Source of the DNA: Paracoccaceae bacterium
Lineage (GTDB): Bacteria > Pseudomonadota > Alphaproteobacteria > Rhodobacterales > Rhodobacteraceae
Assembly: GCA_947461435.1 (NCBI GenBank)
Contig: CANHLE010000003.1
Coordinates: 31,121 to 95,120, forward strand
Length of the DNA: 64,000 nt
Direction of reading: 5' to 3'
Both the position numbers and the translations under genes were made by a program. Shown in pieces: positions 25,928-35,549 of this stretch (the first letter of the stretch is position 1; each line of letters starts with the position of its first letter). The notes beneath the pieces were generated by a model. The model was given only the letters and a program-made list of their open reading frames with translations. It ran no database searches and had not been told where the DNA came from.

Positions 25928-27013
25928 GTGGGCCCCTTTCCCCATTCCGCGCCGCGTTCCACCCGCACTGCCGACAATCCGGCGGGGACGGACGGGTTTG
26001 AATTTGTCGAGTTCGCCCATCCGGAACCGGATAAACTGCGCGCAACGTTTGCGCGGATGGGCTTTGCGAAGGTTGCCCAGCATCGGACCAAAGCCATCGA
26101 GCTTTGGCAGCAGGGGGATATCAGCTATCTTCTGAATGACGAACCGGACAGCCACGCGCGCCGATTTGTTGCCGATCACGGCCCTTGCGCCCCCTCGATG
26201 TGTTGGCGGGTGGCAGATGCGCCTGCCGCCTTTGCGCAGGCCGTGGCCAAAGGGGCGACGCCCTTTGACGGGCCCGGCAAAACGTTGGACTTGCCGGCGA
26301 TCGTCGGAATTGGCGGGTCCTTACTGTATTTCACGGACCTTTATGGCGACACCAACCCCTATGATGACGCCTTTGATTGGGTGGCGGCTGCAAAACCTGC
26401 TGGCGTGGGTTTTTACTATCTGGATCATCTGACCCACAATGTTCATCGCGGGAATATGGACACGTGGTTTGCCTTTTATCAGTCCTTGTTCAACTTTCGT
26501 CAGATTCGGTTCTTTGACATCGAGGGAAAGTTCACGGGTTTGCATAGCCGCGCCTTGACCTCACCCTGCGGTCGTATCCGAATTCCGATCAACGAAGATC
26601 GCGGTGAAACAGGGCAAATCGTTGAATACTTACGACGCTATAACGGTGAGGGAATACAGCATATTGCCGTGGGATCTGAGGATATTTACGCGGCGACGGA
26701 CCGGATCGCCGATATGGGTTTGTCCTTTATGCCAAAGCCGCCGACATCGTATTACGACCTATCCACCACACGCGTCTTGGGACATATGGAGCCGTTGGAC
26801 CGTTTGGAGAAGCATGGGATCCTGATCGATGGAGAAGGCGTGGTTGACGGTGGGGAGACCCGCATTTTGCTGCAGATCTTCAGCAAGACCATGATAGGGC
26901 CGATCTTTTTTGAATTCATCCAGCGCAAAGGCGACGATGGATTTGGTGAGGGAAACTTCAAGGCGCTGTTTGAGTCGATTGAGGCTGACCAAGTTGCCAG
27001 AGGCGTGCTGTAA
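25928..27013 (+). CDS. hpd: 4-hydroxyphenylpyruvate dioxygenase
   Basis: A 361-residue non-haem Fe(II) dioxygenase that turns 4-hydroxyphenylpyruvate into homogentisate in tyrosine breakdown. The iron ligands appear in LDHLTHNVHRG (His), IQHIAVGSEDI (His) and FFEFIQRKGDDGFGEGNFKA (Glu). The C-terminal end ALFESIEADQVARGVL is typical. The start is set at GTG 25928, because AGGAG lies six bases upstream and the resulting MGPFPHSAPR opening matches rhodobacterial HPPD; two in-frame ATGs further left lack such support. No homogentisate dioxygenase gene is next to it. The divergent Lrp gene is the likely regulator. Confidence 0.94.
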   Translation: MGPFPHSAPRSTRTADNPAGTDGFEFVEFAHPEPDKLRATFARMGFAKVAQHRTKAIELWQQGDISYLLNDEPDSHARRFVADHGPCAPSMCWRVADAPAAFAQAVAKGATPFDGPGKTLDLPAIVGIGGSLLYFTDLYGDTNPYDDAFDWVAAAKPAGVGFYYLDHLTHNVHRGNMDTWFAFYQSLFNFRQIRFFDIEGKFTGLHSRALTSPCGRIRIPINEDRGETGQIVEYLRRYNGEGIQHIAVGSEDIYAATDRIADMGLSFMPKPPTSYYDLSTTRVLGHMEPLDRLEKHGILIDGEGVVDGGETRILLQIFSKTMIGPIFFEFIQRKGDDGFGEGNFKALFESIEADQVARGVL

Positions 27014-27031
27014 GCGCGAAACCGGCCGAGA

Positions 27032-30000
27032 TCAGGTGCGCGGCAGTTCCAAGGTCAGTGCGCGGCCACCTTTTTGATAGGTCAATTCGGATGTCGAAAT
27101 GGCCGCCACTTTTCCGCCGTCCAAGCGGTCGCCAACTTTGACTTTGACAAGCCTGCCGTTTGGCTGGCGCACCAAGGCATATCGGCGCCCGTCACTGCCG
27201 TAGATCCCGATCAGCGTCAGTTTTGACAGGTTCACCGCGTTTTTGACCGTGGCCTGTTTGGCCACGGAGGCGCTGGTTGGCAGGCTGGGCATTGCGCCCT
27301 CATGTTCGGGCTCTGCATCTGCCTCTGCCGCCGGGGCGGCACTGGCGGAGACTTCTTCAACCGCAGCTTCGGAGGAAACCGAGGCCGTCTGAAGGGTCTT
27401 TGGACGGGTTTCAGGTTTGCGAGACACCGAAACAGCCAAAGGGCTTCGGTCTTGGGGCAGGACTGCGCCCCCGTTCACCAAGGACGCCGACTGGACGGCG
27501 CTTTCAATGGAGGCCTGATCAACCGATGTTTCGGAATCGGCGGGCGGCGCTGCGAGCGCCAAGATGGCTGGTGGACGGGCTTGAGGGCGCAGGCTGGCAA
27601 AGCGGGTGCCAGCGCCGGGTGCCAAGGTGGGGTCTTCGGCGGTTCCGGTCTGACTTGGCACTTGCAGCCCGGCGGGCCTTGGCTGCGGTCTAAAGTCTTT
27701 CAGCGCAGGATCGGCAAATGCCGGAACTTCGATGGCCGGATCGGTGACCACTGTGGAGGGATTACCAATGCTGGTCGGCGTTCCGGCCTCTGGCACCGCT
27801 GCGGAGGGTGCGGCGGCTGCAACAGCAGCCACCACCGCAGGGGTGCGAGAGGTCGGAACGACCGGCGGACGACCGGCCACAAGCAAAACGCCCTCGGGTG
27901 TTGCGATCCCCTCGGGCGTCGGGATGATCAGGCCATCCGCGTCAAACTGGTAGACCGTCCCGAAGGGAGGGGGCGGGACCGCCGGCGACGGCATGGCATC
28001 GGTGCGCGCTGCAGGCACCCCCAAGGCCGAGGGGTCTGGCGGTTGCGGCGGGGTATCGATGGCGGCCAAAAAAATCTCGTCTTGCGCGTCGCCTGCGGGG
28101 CTGACGGCGGCGGCGCCGGTTTCGGCGACAAGGCCCGTGTCCGGCGCAGCCTCAAGCGGCTGTTGTTCGGCCGCAGGATCGGTGGCTGGATCGACGGCGG
28201 CCGCAATTTCCTCTGTCGCCCCGGTGGTTCCGGCGACTTCTGCTTCGGTGAAGTCGGCCGGATCTTGCATATCCGCCAGCATCTCATCTTCAGGTGCAGG
28301 CACGTCCGCGGCCGCAGGCTGTTCGACGGCGGCGACATTTGTGGTGGCTGCGCCATCTTCATTGAAGGCCAAGAAGAAACTGGCCCATGCGGCGACCAGC
28401 GCCAAAAGCACCAGAAGGATCCCCGTCAGGATCAGCCCCAAGAACCGGGGTTTGCCCCGTGCCTGGACCGGGCGCGCGCCGAGGCCAATGGGCCGCGTGC
28501 CGGGCCGCGCCGGGCTGACGCCCGACGGATTGGCGGAAGGAGCGTTGAGCGGCCCCTTTTGTGCGACGGGCGCCCGCGGGCCTTTGGCGCCCGGAATGCT
28601 GGGTGCGGTGACGAATGCGCCAAATCCCTTAGACGCCTTGCTTGCTTTGCCTGCACTGGCCTTTGAGGGGGCTGTTCCTGGCAATGGCCGGGCCAAAGCG
28701 GGACGCTCGGCCGTCATCTTGGCGGGGGAAGTTGCGCGCGCAGCGGTCCCGGCAGCGCCAATCACGGCCAGACCGGAGGTTTCGGGGGCCGCTGTCTGGG
28801 CGGCCTCGATCGGGGTATCAATAAAGGCTTCGATCTGCGGCGCGGTAACCGAAGCGGTCAAAGGAGGGGTGGGCGGTAGATCTGGTGCCCGGTCCACCAC
28901 CGGGGGCAAGGATGCAACAGTAGGTTCAGCCTTCAATGGGGCCGGTGCCGAGGGTTCCTTTCGGCGAGAGGAGAAGGCCCGCAGCAAAGAAAAACCTGAA
29001 GACGGTGCAGCCGCGCCAGCGTCGGTGTTGCCCCGAGGTGGCAGAAAGGTTTCCGAGCGCGGGACAGGCGCCGAGTCCGCCGCATCTTCGTCCACGTCTA
29101 TGGCCATCGGCGCTTCTTCGGTGGCGATCTCAACTGTTTTGCGCGGCGCATTTTGGTCAGGTAGCGTTGTGGTAGGTTCGAACGTTGGCGCAAGCACGTC
29201 TTCGATGGCAGGTGCATCAGCGGGATTGAGTGGCGCCTCTGCTTCTTCCGGGCTGAAAGAGCCGACAAACTTCGCCTCGGGCGCGGCTTTGGGGAAGCTG
29301 GGTTCTGGCGCTATGTCGCGCCCGATATCAGCGCTTGTTGGGTTTTGAGCTGCGGCAGATGCCGGCACATCTTCATTGCGGACGTCTTTTGCAGGTATCG
29401 GTGCTTCCGATGCCCTTGCCGGTTCTTGCACCGAAGCAAGATTGAGATTCGGGGCCAATTCAGTGATTGGATCTGAGGTTGCCGCCAGATCGGAGCCGAA
29501 TTCCGGGATCGGTTTGCTCAGCGGATCTGCCACAGGCGCCTGATTCAACACGGCTTCAGGGTCTTGAAACGGTTCGGCTGTGAATGATGGTGCCTCGGGT
29601 GCGGCCGGTTCACGATCCGCCTTTAAAACCGGTGCGGGCTTTTCGGAAACAGGTTCGATCGTGGTGCCAGCATCGCGCCCGATGATCCGAACCGGATCTT
29701 GATCACGGTCTACCTTTTCCCCGGCGGCCAGTATCTGCGTGGCGACGCTGGACATTCCGAACCAAGGCTCACCCTGGAACACGCCATTGTCCGGCACGGC
29801 GACGAAGGAGACCGGATTGAACCGGTGCAAATGGGCAAACCCTTCTGCTTCCGCAAGGGTTTCGCGCGCGATGACGGCAACATTGACTTCGTCACCTTTG
29901 CCCCACCAGTCAAAAACCAGGTCGGCCACATCGTAGGGTGTGCGCCCAACCAACGCGGCAGCGATCTGCTTGCGCCGCTTGGCCGCGTCGGGGCCGGGGG

Positions 30001-30220
30001 CATGCACGCTGGCATACAAGATCTGATCATTCGGGATGATCAGTTTTGTCGCAACCCCGCCCGGCGACAAGCCCAAGGCGGTTGAGCGAAGAAAAGACAG
30101 CGCCTCTTCCATGTCGGGACTGTCAAAGGTGGTCTGACCAACCGCCATCCAGCCCCGCGCGGTGCGGTGCAACACTGCGACGGCGCCGTCGCGAAAATCC
30201 AGGGCAAATGTAGGCTTCAT
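27032..30220 (-). CDS. Large bitopic protein with GspC-like C-terminus (often mislabelled IF-2)
   Basis: A 1062-residue protein. Residues 1 to about 165 form a folded cytoplasmic domain (MKPTFALDFRDGAVAVLHRT...), resembling the actin-like/PilM-GspL sort of fold by its opening beta-strand pattern; this is tentative. A long Ala/Pro/Glu-rich linker runs to about 590, then one transmembrane helix (about 592-618), a second Pro/Ala-rich linker, and a compact C-terminal domain (about 995-1062; LTLIGIYGSDGRRYALVRQP and KVKVGDRLDGGKVAAI) like the homology region of GspC/PulC. It has no G-domain, so the frequent IF-2 label would rest only on composition. Role unknown; an envelope-spanning scaffold is inferred. 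ATG at 30220. Confidence 0.75.
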   Translation of the reverse strand: MKPTFALDFRDGAVAVLHRTARGWMAVGQTTFDSPDMEEALSFLRSTALGLSPGGVATKLIIPNDQILYASVHAPGPDAAKRRKQIAAALVGRTPYDVADLVFDWWGKGDEVNVAVIARETLAEAEGFAHLHRFNPVSFVAVPDNGVFQGEPWFGMSSVATQILAAGEKVDRDQDPVRIIGRDAGTTIEPVSEKPAPVLKADREPAAPEAPSFTAEPFQDPEAVLNQAPVADPLSKPIPEFGSDLAATSDPITELAPNLNLASVQEPARASEAPIPAKDVRNEDVPASAAAQNPTSADIGRDIAPEPSFPKAAPEAKFVGSFSPEEAEAPLNPADAPAIEDVLAPTFEPTTTLPDQNAPRKTVEIATEEAPMAIDVDEDAADSAPVPRSETFLPPRGNTDAGAAAPSSGFSLLRAFSSRRKEPSAPAPLKAEPTVASLPPVVDRAPDLPPTPPLTASVTAPQIEAFIDTPIEAAQTAAPETSGLAVIGAAGTAARATSPAKMTAERPALARPLPGTAPSKASAGKASKASKGFGAFVTAPSIPGAKGPRAPVAQKGPLNAPSANPSGVSPARPGTRPIGLGARPVQARGKPRFLGLILTGILLVLLALVAAWASFFLAFNEDGAATTNVAAVEQPAAADVPAPEDEMLADMQDPADFTEAEVAGTTGATEEIAAAVDPATDPAAEQQPLEAAPDTGLVAETGAAAVSPAGDAQDEIFLAAIDTPPQPPDPSALGVPAARTDAMPSPAVPPPPFGTVYQFDADGLIIPTPEGIATPEGVLLVAGRPPVVPTSRTPAVVAAVAAAAPSAAVPEAGTPTSIGNPSTVVTDPAIEVPAFADPALKDFRPQPRPAGLQVPSQTGTAEDPTLAPGAGTRFASLRPQARPPAILALAAPPADSETSVDQASIESAVQSASLVNGGAVLPQDRSPLAVSVSRKPETRPKTLQTASVSSEAAVEEVSASAAPAAEADAEPEHEGAMPSLPTSASVAKQATVKNAVNLSKLTLIGIYGSDGRRYALVRQPNGRLVKVKVGDRLDGGKVAAISTSELTYQKGGRALTLELPRT

Positions 30221-30393
30221 ACCGTCCGTCTAACACAGCGAAAGGGGGTCCGGCAGCCTTGGTAGCCGCCCGCGTTGTTCCTAAAGCAATTTTTTGCCGA
30301 ATGAAAGAAAAAGCCAAATTTTTCCCAAGGATTGGGCGGTCAAATGCGTCACAAGGGCAGGATTGAAACAACGCATCCTTTTGGAGGTTCTTT

Positions 30394-31086
30394 ATGCGTC
30401 ACCTTGCAGCTTTGTCCCTTGGACTTGCGCTCGTTTTGCCGATCGCCCCCGCCGCCCAAGCCGAGGGGGGCAGCATCACCGTTACGGGCGAGGCCACGGT
30501 TCAGGCGACACCTGACATGGCCACCATCATGCTGGGCGTTACCACGGATGGCGAAACGGCGGCAGCGGCCATGAAAGCCAACAACGAAGCGGTCACGGCC
30601 GTCATCGCGCGGCTGACCGAGGCCGGGATCGAAGAGCGTGATCTTCAAACGTCGAACTTGTCGTTGAACCCCAATTGGGTTGGTTATGATTCAGGCGCCA
30701 TGCCAACGATTGCAGGGTATTCCGCGATGAATATGCTGAATGTGCGGGTTCGTGATCTGTCCAAACTTGGTGTTCTTCTGGATGCGTCCATTACAGACGG
30801 GGCCAATACGTTGAACGGGATTACCTTTGAATTGGCCACCCCGCGCCCCGTCATGGACGAGGCCCGCAAAATGGCTGTTGCCGACGCCTTGGCGCGGGCG
30901 GAGTTGCTGGCAACGGCCGCCGGCGAAACCTTGGGGGCCGTCTTGTCGATCTCGGAGGTGCCAAACTACAGCAGCCCGATGCCGATGTTCCGGGCGGATT
31001 CCGCTGCGGCCGGGGCGGTGCCGGTGGCGTCTGGGCAAATCGGCTTGATGGCCTCGGTTACCGTCACCTATGAATTGGCCGATTGA
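30394..31086 (+). CDS. SIMPL-domain (DUF541) periplasmic protein
   Basis: A 230-residue exported protein with a signal peptide (MRHLAALSLGLALVLPIAPA, cut near AQA). The SIMPL/DUF541 domain follows: SITVTGEATVQATPDMATIM at its start, AVIARLTEAGIEERDLQTSN in the middle and an ending ASVTVTYEL. SIMPL proteins such as E. coli YggE are linked to lower oxidative damage, but their chemistry is unknown. ATG at 30394 has GGAGG eight to ten bases upstream. It is a single gene, closed by a very strong terminator shared with the convergent sulfhydrylase gene. Confidence 0.88.
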   Translation: MRHLAALSLGLALVLPIAPAAQAEGGSITVTGEATVQATPDMATIMLGVTTDGETAAAAMKANNEAVTAVIARLTEAGIEERDLQTSNLSLNPNWVGYDSGAMPTIAGYSAMNMLNVRVRDLSKLGVLLDASITDGANTLNGITFELATPRPVMDEARKMAVADALARAELLATAAGETLGAVLSISEVPNYSSPMPMFRADSAAAGAVPVASGQIGLMASVTVTYELAD

Positions 31087-31117
31087 CGGCAGGATCTTTC
31101 GGATCCCTGACAAAAAG

Positions 31118-31149
31118 AAAAGCCAAGGGACCCTTGTCCCTTGGCTTTT
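31118..31149. terminator. Bidirectional intrinsic terminator
   Basis: A perfect 14-bp stem (31118-31131 with 31136-31149) with a CCTT loop. The arms begin AAAAGCC and end GGCTTTT, so each strand ends in a T-run. It lies between the convergent SIMPL and sulfhydrylase genes and can serve both. Confidence 0.92.
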
Positions 31150-31176
31150 ACGTTGTTCTGGCTTTGACCGTTTGGG

Positions 31177-32466
31177 TCAGCCCATCGCCGCCGTCATGGC
31201 TTGATCCAGATCGGCAATGATGTCGGCCACATCCTCAATACCGATGGACAGGCGCACCACGTTTGGCGCCGCCCCTGCCTTGATCTGCTGTTCCTCACTC
31301 AACTGCCGATGGGTGGTTGACGCCGAATGAATGATCAAACTGCGCGTGTCGCCCAGATTGGCCACGTGGCTGAACAGCTTTACATTGTCGATCAGCTTTA
31401 CGCAGGCGTCATAGCCCCCCTTCATGGCGAAGGTGAACAAGGCGCCGGCCCCCTTCGGGACAATCTTTTTGGCCCGTTTGTTGTAGGGGCTGGATTTCAA
31501 ACCGGCATAGGTGACGAATTCCACCCGAGGGTCTTTTTCCAGCCATTCCGCGACCTTGACCGCATTTTCAACATGACGCTGCATCCGCAATCCAAGCGTT
31601 TCGATCCCCATCAAGGTGTAATGTGCCCCTTGTGGGTTCATGGTCATGCCCAAATCGCGCAGACCGACGGCGATGGAATGGAAGGTAAAGGCCATGCCGC
31701 CCAATGTCGGGTGGAAGGTTAGCCCGTGATAGGCCGGTTCGGGTTGGGACAGGCTTGGAAACTTGTCAGAGGCTGACCAGTCAAATTTGCCCGAATCCAC
31801 AACGATCCCGCCCGTGACCGTGCCATTGCCGGTCAGATATTTGGTGGCGGAATGAACAACCAACGTCGCGCCCAAATCGATGGGGCGGCACAGATAGGGG
31901 GTGGCTGTTGTATTGTCGACAATCAAGGGGATGCCCTTCTTGTCGGCGATCTTGGCGAGCGCTGGAATATCCGTGACATAGCCGCCGGGGTTCGCGATGG
32001 TTTCGCAGAAAATCGCCCGGGTGTTTTTGTCGACGGCGCGCGCGACGGCCGCAAGATCTTCGGTATCCACGAACTTGGCCGACCAGCCGAACCGCTTGAT
32101 CGTTTGGCTGAATTGGGTGATCGTGCCGCCATAAAGGCGCGACGAGGCAACGATGTTCTTGCCCGGTCCCATAAGTGGAAACAGCGCCATGATTTGCGCC
32201 GCATGGCCTGAAGAGCACCCAATCGCGCCCGCACCGCCTTCAAGGGCACAGACCCGCGCGGCCAAGGCCGAAACTGTCGGGTTTGTCAGCCGGGAGTAGA
32301 TGTAACCCACTTCCTGCAAGTTAAACAGTTTGGCCGCATGATCGGCATCGCGAAACACATAGGCGGTCGTTTGATAGATCGGAACTTGCCGTGCGCCCGT
32401 TGCTGGATCGGGCGCAGCGCCGGCATGAATGGCAAGGGTATCAAAACCCTGTGGTTTGTCTGTCAT
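31177..32466 (-). CDS. metY: O-acetylhomoserine sulfhydrylase (aminocarboxypropyltransferase)
   Basis: A 429-residue PLP enzyme of the Cys/Met metabolism family. It is predicted to make homocysteine from O-acetylhomoserine and sulfide. Typical features are FDTLAIHAGAAPDPATGARQVPIYQTTAYVF at the start (shown in two parts by its conserved HAG and TTAYVF), YSRLTNPT, the PLP phosphate-binding SSGHAA, and the PLP lysine in VHSATKYLTGNGT. The insertions (FPSLSQPEPAYHG) and the length of about 430 fit MetY rather than MetB/MetZ. ATG at 32466 has GGAGGA just upstream; a reading further left is not supported. Some members use O-succinylhomoserine or methanethiol. Confidence 0.92.
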   Translation of the reverse strand: MTDKPQGFDTLAIHAGAAPDPATGARQVPIYQTTAYVFRDADHAAKLFNLQEVGYIYSRLTNPTVSALAARVCALEGGAGAIGCSSGHAAQIMALFPLMGPGKNIVASSRLYGGTITQFSQTIKRFGWSAKFVDTEDLAAVARAVDKNTRAIFCETIANPGGYVTDIPALAKIADKKGIPLIVDNTTATPYLCRPIDLGATLVVHSATKYLTGNGTVTGGIVVDSGKFDWSASDKFPSLSQPEPAYHGLTFHPTLGGMAFTFHSIAVGLRDLGMTMNPQGAHYTLMGIETLGLRMQRHVENAVKVAEWLEKDPRVEFVTYAGLKSSPYNKRAKKIVPKGAGALFTFAMKGGYDACVKLIDNVKLFSHVANLGDTRSLIIHSASTTHRQLSEEQQIKAGAAPNVVRLSIGIEDVADIIADLDQAMTAAMG

Positions 32467-32534
32467 GGAATCCTCCCCAGTAAGATGTTCAGCGTACGGG
32501 AAGGATTGAAAGCTGTGAAGGGCGCGATTTTGGA

Positions 32535-33818
32535 TTAAATCAGCCAAAGATCCTCGTGAGTGAGGGTTGCCCCACTTTGAAGATCGGCGATCAAGACCGC
32601 GGCTTTCTTTCCGCTTCCGTCTTTGTCGTACCACAGGGTGTTATCCGTGGTTCGGAAGATGAAGCGGTCGCTTGAATCCAAAGCGGCATTTGTTGTTGAA
32701 ACGACCAGATCGGACGCCGAAACCATCCCGGTGGCCGTTCCATAGCCAAACGCAGATCCTTCGAGGTGAATTCGGTCAGATCCGGACGCGAAATCGGTGA
32801 TGATGTCGCCTCCGCCTTGCAGAGTGACGAAGACAAACACATCATTGCCTGACCCGCCCGAGACCGTGTCTTTTGACGTTCCCCCTTCTAATGTGTCTGC
32901 GCCGTCCGCGCCCGAAAGGTTGTCAGACCCCCCATTGCCGGACAGCGCGTTGTCGCCGCCATCGCCGCGCAGGATGTCAGATCTGGTCGTGCCCAAAACG
33001 ATTTCAATGTTGGCGAAAGTATCGCCGGACACGGGGGTTCCCTTGTTGGCGCTGGGTGTTGACAGATCCAGAGTGACGCCGACCGTATAACTGGACAAAT
33101 TCAGCGTATCGATCCCGACCCCGCCATCAATGTTTTCGGCCGTGGTGCCCAGATAAAACAAATCATCGCCGGTTCCGCCCAATATTGCGCCGACGATGGT
33201 TCCGCCGCGATTGTCCAGAATGTCATTGGCGCCGGCCAGATCGACGATGCCATTCATGGTGCCGTGATTTGTGATTTGATCGGACGATTCGTTGCCAAGA
33301 ATCGCGTGATTCGGGGAAGTGATTGTTCCGGTATTGGTAACAACAAGTGTTCCTAGGCCAAACTTGTGCCAAATGCCGGACACTCGGCCCGTCATCGTTC
33401 CGGAGTTCGTGACGGTGGTTGTTCCCCCATCGCGAACATTCAAGGAGGCGGCGGAGCCGTAACTTGTAATCGACCCGGCGTTGATGATGGACGAACCAAT
33501 GCCATCCAAGATGATCCCATCGGCATCACTGACCACCCCATCCCCGCCCGAGATCAAAACACCGGTGGAGCCGATAATGACGGTCTGCGCGTCATTAACG
33601 CCAATCAAATTAATGGCTTCATCTTCCCCGATGATCGTGCCGTCGACGCTGATTGTATGCACGCCTGTCCAGCTGATCACGGCATCTGCACCTGTATGTG
33701 CAATCGGATCGCTGTAGGTGCTTTGAATGACGACCCCCGCACCGACGTGCAGGTCATCGTTTCCGTTCAGGATATAAACATTGCCTTCGACGGTTTGGGT
33801 GGTTGCTTCGATCAACAT
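32535..33818 (-). CDS. RTX-type calcium-binding secreted protein with beta-solenoid N-terminus
   Basis: A 427-residue acidic protein without a Sec signal. The N-terminal half has repeated NSGTMTG / NTGTITS / NHGTMNG motifs typical of a right-handed beta-solenoid. From about residue 255 come RTX nonapeptides (ILRGDGGDNALSGNGGSDNL, GADTLEGGTSKDTVSGGSGND), which bind calcium. The last 80 residues (GGDIITDFASGSDRIHL, then FRTTDNTLWYDKDGSGKKA) match the C-termini of type I secretion substrates, so export by an ABC/MFP/TolC system is predicted. No such transporter is nearby. It may be a surface or adhesion protein. ATG at 33818, in an AT-rich upstream region that probably holds its promoter. Confidence 0.85.
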   Translation of the reverse strand: MLIEATTQTVEGNVYILNGNDDLHVGAGVVIQSTYSDPIAHTGADAVISWTGVHTISVDGTIIGEDEAINLIGVNDAQTVIIGSTGVLISGGDGVVSDADGIILDGIGSSIINAGSITSYGSAASLNVRDGGTTTVTNSGTMTGRVSGIWHKFGLGTLVVTNTGTITSPNHAILGNESSDQITNHGTMNGIVDLAGANDILDNRGGTIVGAILGGTGDDLFYLGTTAENIDGGVGIDTLNLSSYTVGVTLDLSTPSANKGTPVSGDTFANIEIVLGTTRSDILRGDGGDNALSGNGGSDNLSGADGADTLEGGTSKDTVSGGSGNDVFVFVTLQGGGDIITDFASGSDRIHLEGSAFGYGTATGMVSASDLVVSTTNAALDSSDRFIFRTTDNTLWYDKDGSGKKAAVLIADLQSGATLTHEDLWLI

Positions 33819-33950
33819 GGATAATGACCTTGACGTTAACTATTGAAATTACATGATTTTTAACACAGTTTCGCCGCAATGTCATCCATTGGTATAGGTT
33901 GTGTATCTGGTTGGATAAGCCCCGAAACGCGGGGGGTCATTCGCGCTGCA

Positions 33951-35549
33951 CTATGTGTGGACCAGCGATTCTGGCCAAAGATCCAGAATTCGGTGTATCG
34001 CCATCAATCCATGCTGAACATTGTCGATGCGGATGGTGTTGTCATAGGTATTCGTGCGCAGAGCACCGGCTACGCGGTTCTTGTGGGCAATGTAATACAT
34101 ATCGGACGGATACCGAAACTGCAGTTGCCGCAAGGACCGAAGGCCCAACAAGATTGCACGGCGATAGGATTCTGATCGGGCGACGTCCAGTCTGCGCGCC
34201 AGATCCCAGGCGTCAATGAGACCCTCCAGATAGACTCCCGTTGCGCTGGCATGCGGTGGGCCAAAGTCTGGGCGTTCGGGATCAAAGAATTCCCCCCAGA
34301 CATCCGCGGGCCGATCCGCCCGCTGCTGAAGCCCCAAGAGCCAATCGTTCATGTCGAAGACGAAATCTGACAGGTCCTTGTCGGGGCGGTGGCGCAGAAA
34401 AAGGCACAGCGCCGACGTGTGCCAAGGCACGAAGGCCGGGTTGCGATTTTCGAGGTGCCAGGAGCGATAAAAGGCAAAGGCACGACCAACTGCGTCCAGA
34501 AGGGTTGGGTCTTTCGTTCTGTCGAACAGGCGCATCAGGGCAAGGCAGGCCTCTCCGGGGTAAAAATTCTGGCAGTCGTTGCGAGAGGATGGGCGCAGGA
34601 ACGTACGGAACGACCCATCGGGATTTTGCATCGACAGGATGAATTTGGACAAAGCGGCGATCTGTGGTTGGAAGCGCGCATCGCCCAGATTGAGGCTAGC
34701 GATCAATGCCACGGCGGCCGCCCCCAGTTTGACCTTCGGCCCCTCATGAATGAGACCCAAGCCGTCTTCTTCGGAGTAAAAGGCGGCGATATTGTAGGCA
34801 AAGTTGCGATTCGCGGCGTCTGCACCCCCCCGCCTGTGGCTAATATTTGCCAAGGCGGCAGACGCCATGAACTGCCGTATCATGTTGTTGGACGTGGCGT
34901 AAATTCCCTTGGACGGCCAGTATTTATACGTTGTTGACCCGTCAGCTCCGACTTGTGCGGTCAACCAATCTTCCATTGCATGCGCCATGTTCAGAACAGC
35001 GGCCCGGGTGATGGCCTTTGGCGGAACGGTCTTTTGACCACGGAAAAGCCGATGGATGCGGGTATTTGGCCATTCCACCAGAAATTGGTCGGCCGGAAAA
35101 ACGCGCGCTTCAAGCTGCGAAAGGGGCTGTCCGATGTCTTTGGACAACATGCGAAGAGCTGTTTTCGGTCCGATGTTGCGCGTCAGCATTTCCACGGGGC
35201 CCATCCTGCAGATCTTTTCCGTGCCGCGAAGTTCCACGCCAAGCAGGCCGCGCACATCGTTCGCCCGGGCGCGGGACAGGTCACTTTGTTGCATCAAACG
35301 GCCGGGTCTGGCGAGTGTCACTTCGATATGGGTTATTTTGTGCGGTGCGATATCGGCCCGCGAAGTGCCATCATGAAGTGCCGCCTCAAGCCCGTGACCT
35401 TCACCCCAAACGCGGGCCAGTTTCACGCCTTTACGCCGAAAGCACAGTTGCACCAGACACATCGGTTCTGCTGCCGGCTGGGGCACAGCGCCCGTCAACG
35501 CGGCCGAAAGCCCCGCGACAATGCGCGCATCGAGGAGGGTGCGGGTCAT
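33951..35549 (-). CDS. Unrecognised helical protein, possible alpha/alpha-toroid
   Basis: A 532-residue protein I cannot assign to a named family. The first 170 residues are mixed alpha/beta. The rest is helical and repetitive, with motifs like those of alpha/alpha-toroid enzymes: FILSMQNPDGSFRTFL, NFYPGEACLALMRLFDRT, FVPWHTSALCLFLRHRP and GVYLEGLIDAWDLARRL. The PDGSF and YPGEA-type blocks recall glycosidase/epimerase or prenyltransferase toroids, but no catalytic set is certain. There is no signal peptide. The ATG at 35549 overlaps the stop of the Lrp-type regulator gene (ATGA), so the two are translationally coupled. The RTX gene lies 132 nt downstream on the same strand. Confidence 0.6.
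   Translation of the reverse strand: MTRTLLDARIVAGLSAALTGAVPQPAAEPMCLVQLCFRRKGVKLARVWGEGHGLEAALHDGTSRADIAPHKITHIEVTLARPGRLMQQSDLSRARANDVRGLLGVELRGTEKICRMGPVEMLTRNIGPKTALRMLSKDIGQPLSQLEARVFPADQFLVEWPNTRIHRLFRGQKTVPPKAITRAAVLNMAHAMEDWLTAQVGADGSTTYKYWPSKGIYATSNNMIRQFMASAALANISHRRGGADAANRNFAYNIAAFYSEEDGLGLIHEGPKVKLGAAAVALIASLNLGDARFQPQIAALSKFILSMQNPDGSFRTFLRPSSRNDCQNFYPGEACLALMRLFDRTKDPTLLDAVGRAFAFYRSWHLENRNPAFVPWHTSALCLFLRHRPDKDLSDFVFDMNDWLLGLQQRADRPADVWGEFFDPERPDFGPPHASATGVYLEGLIDAWDLARRLDVARSESYRRAILLGLRSLRQLQFRYPSDMYYIAHKNRVAGALRTNTYDNTIRIDNVQHGLMAIHRILDLWPESLVHT

Noticed and set aside
27302..29348. Long open frames on the plus strand opposite the 1062-residue protein
   Set aside because: They are mirror frames of the GC-rich, Ala/Pro-coding linker; composition is low-complexity, with no ribosome sites and no family resemblance.
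27032..30220. Translation initiation factor IF-2 for the 1062-residue gene
   Set aside because: No GTP-binding motifs; only a shared Ala/Pro/Glu-rich composition.
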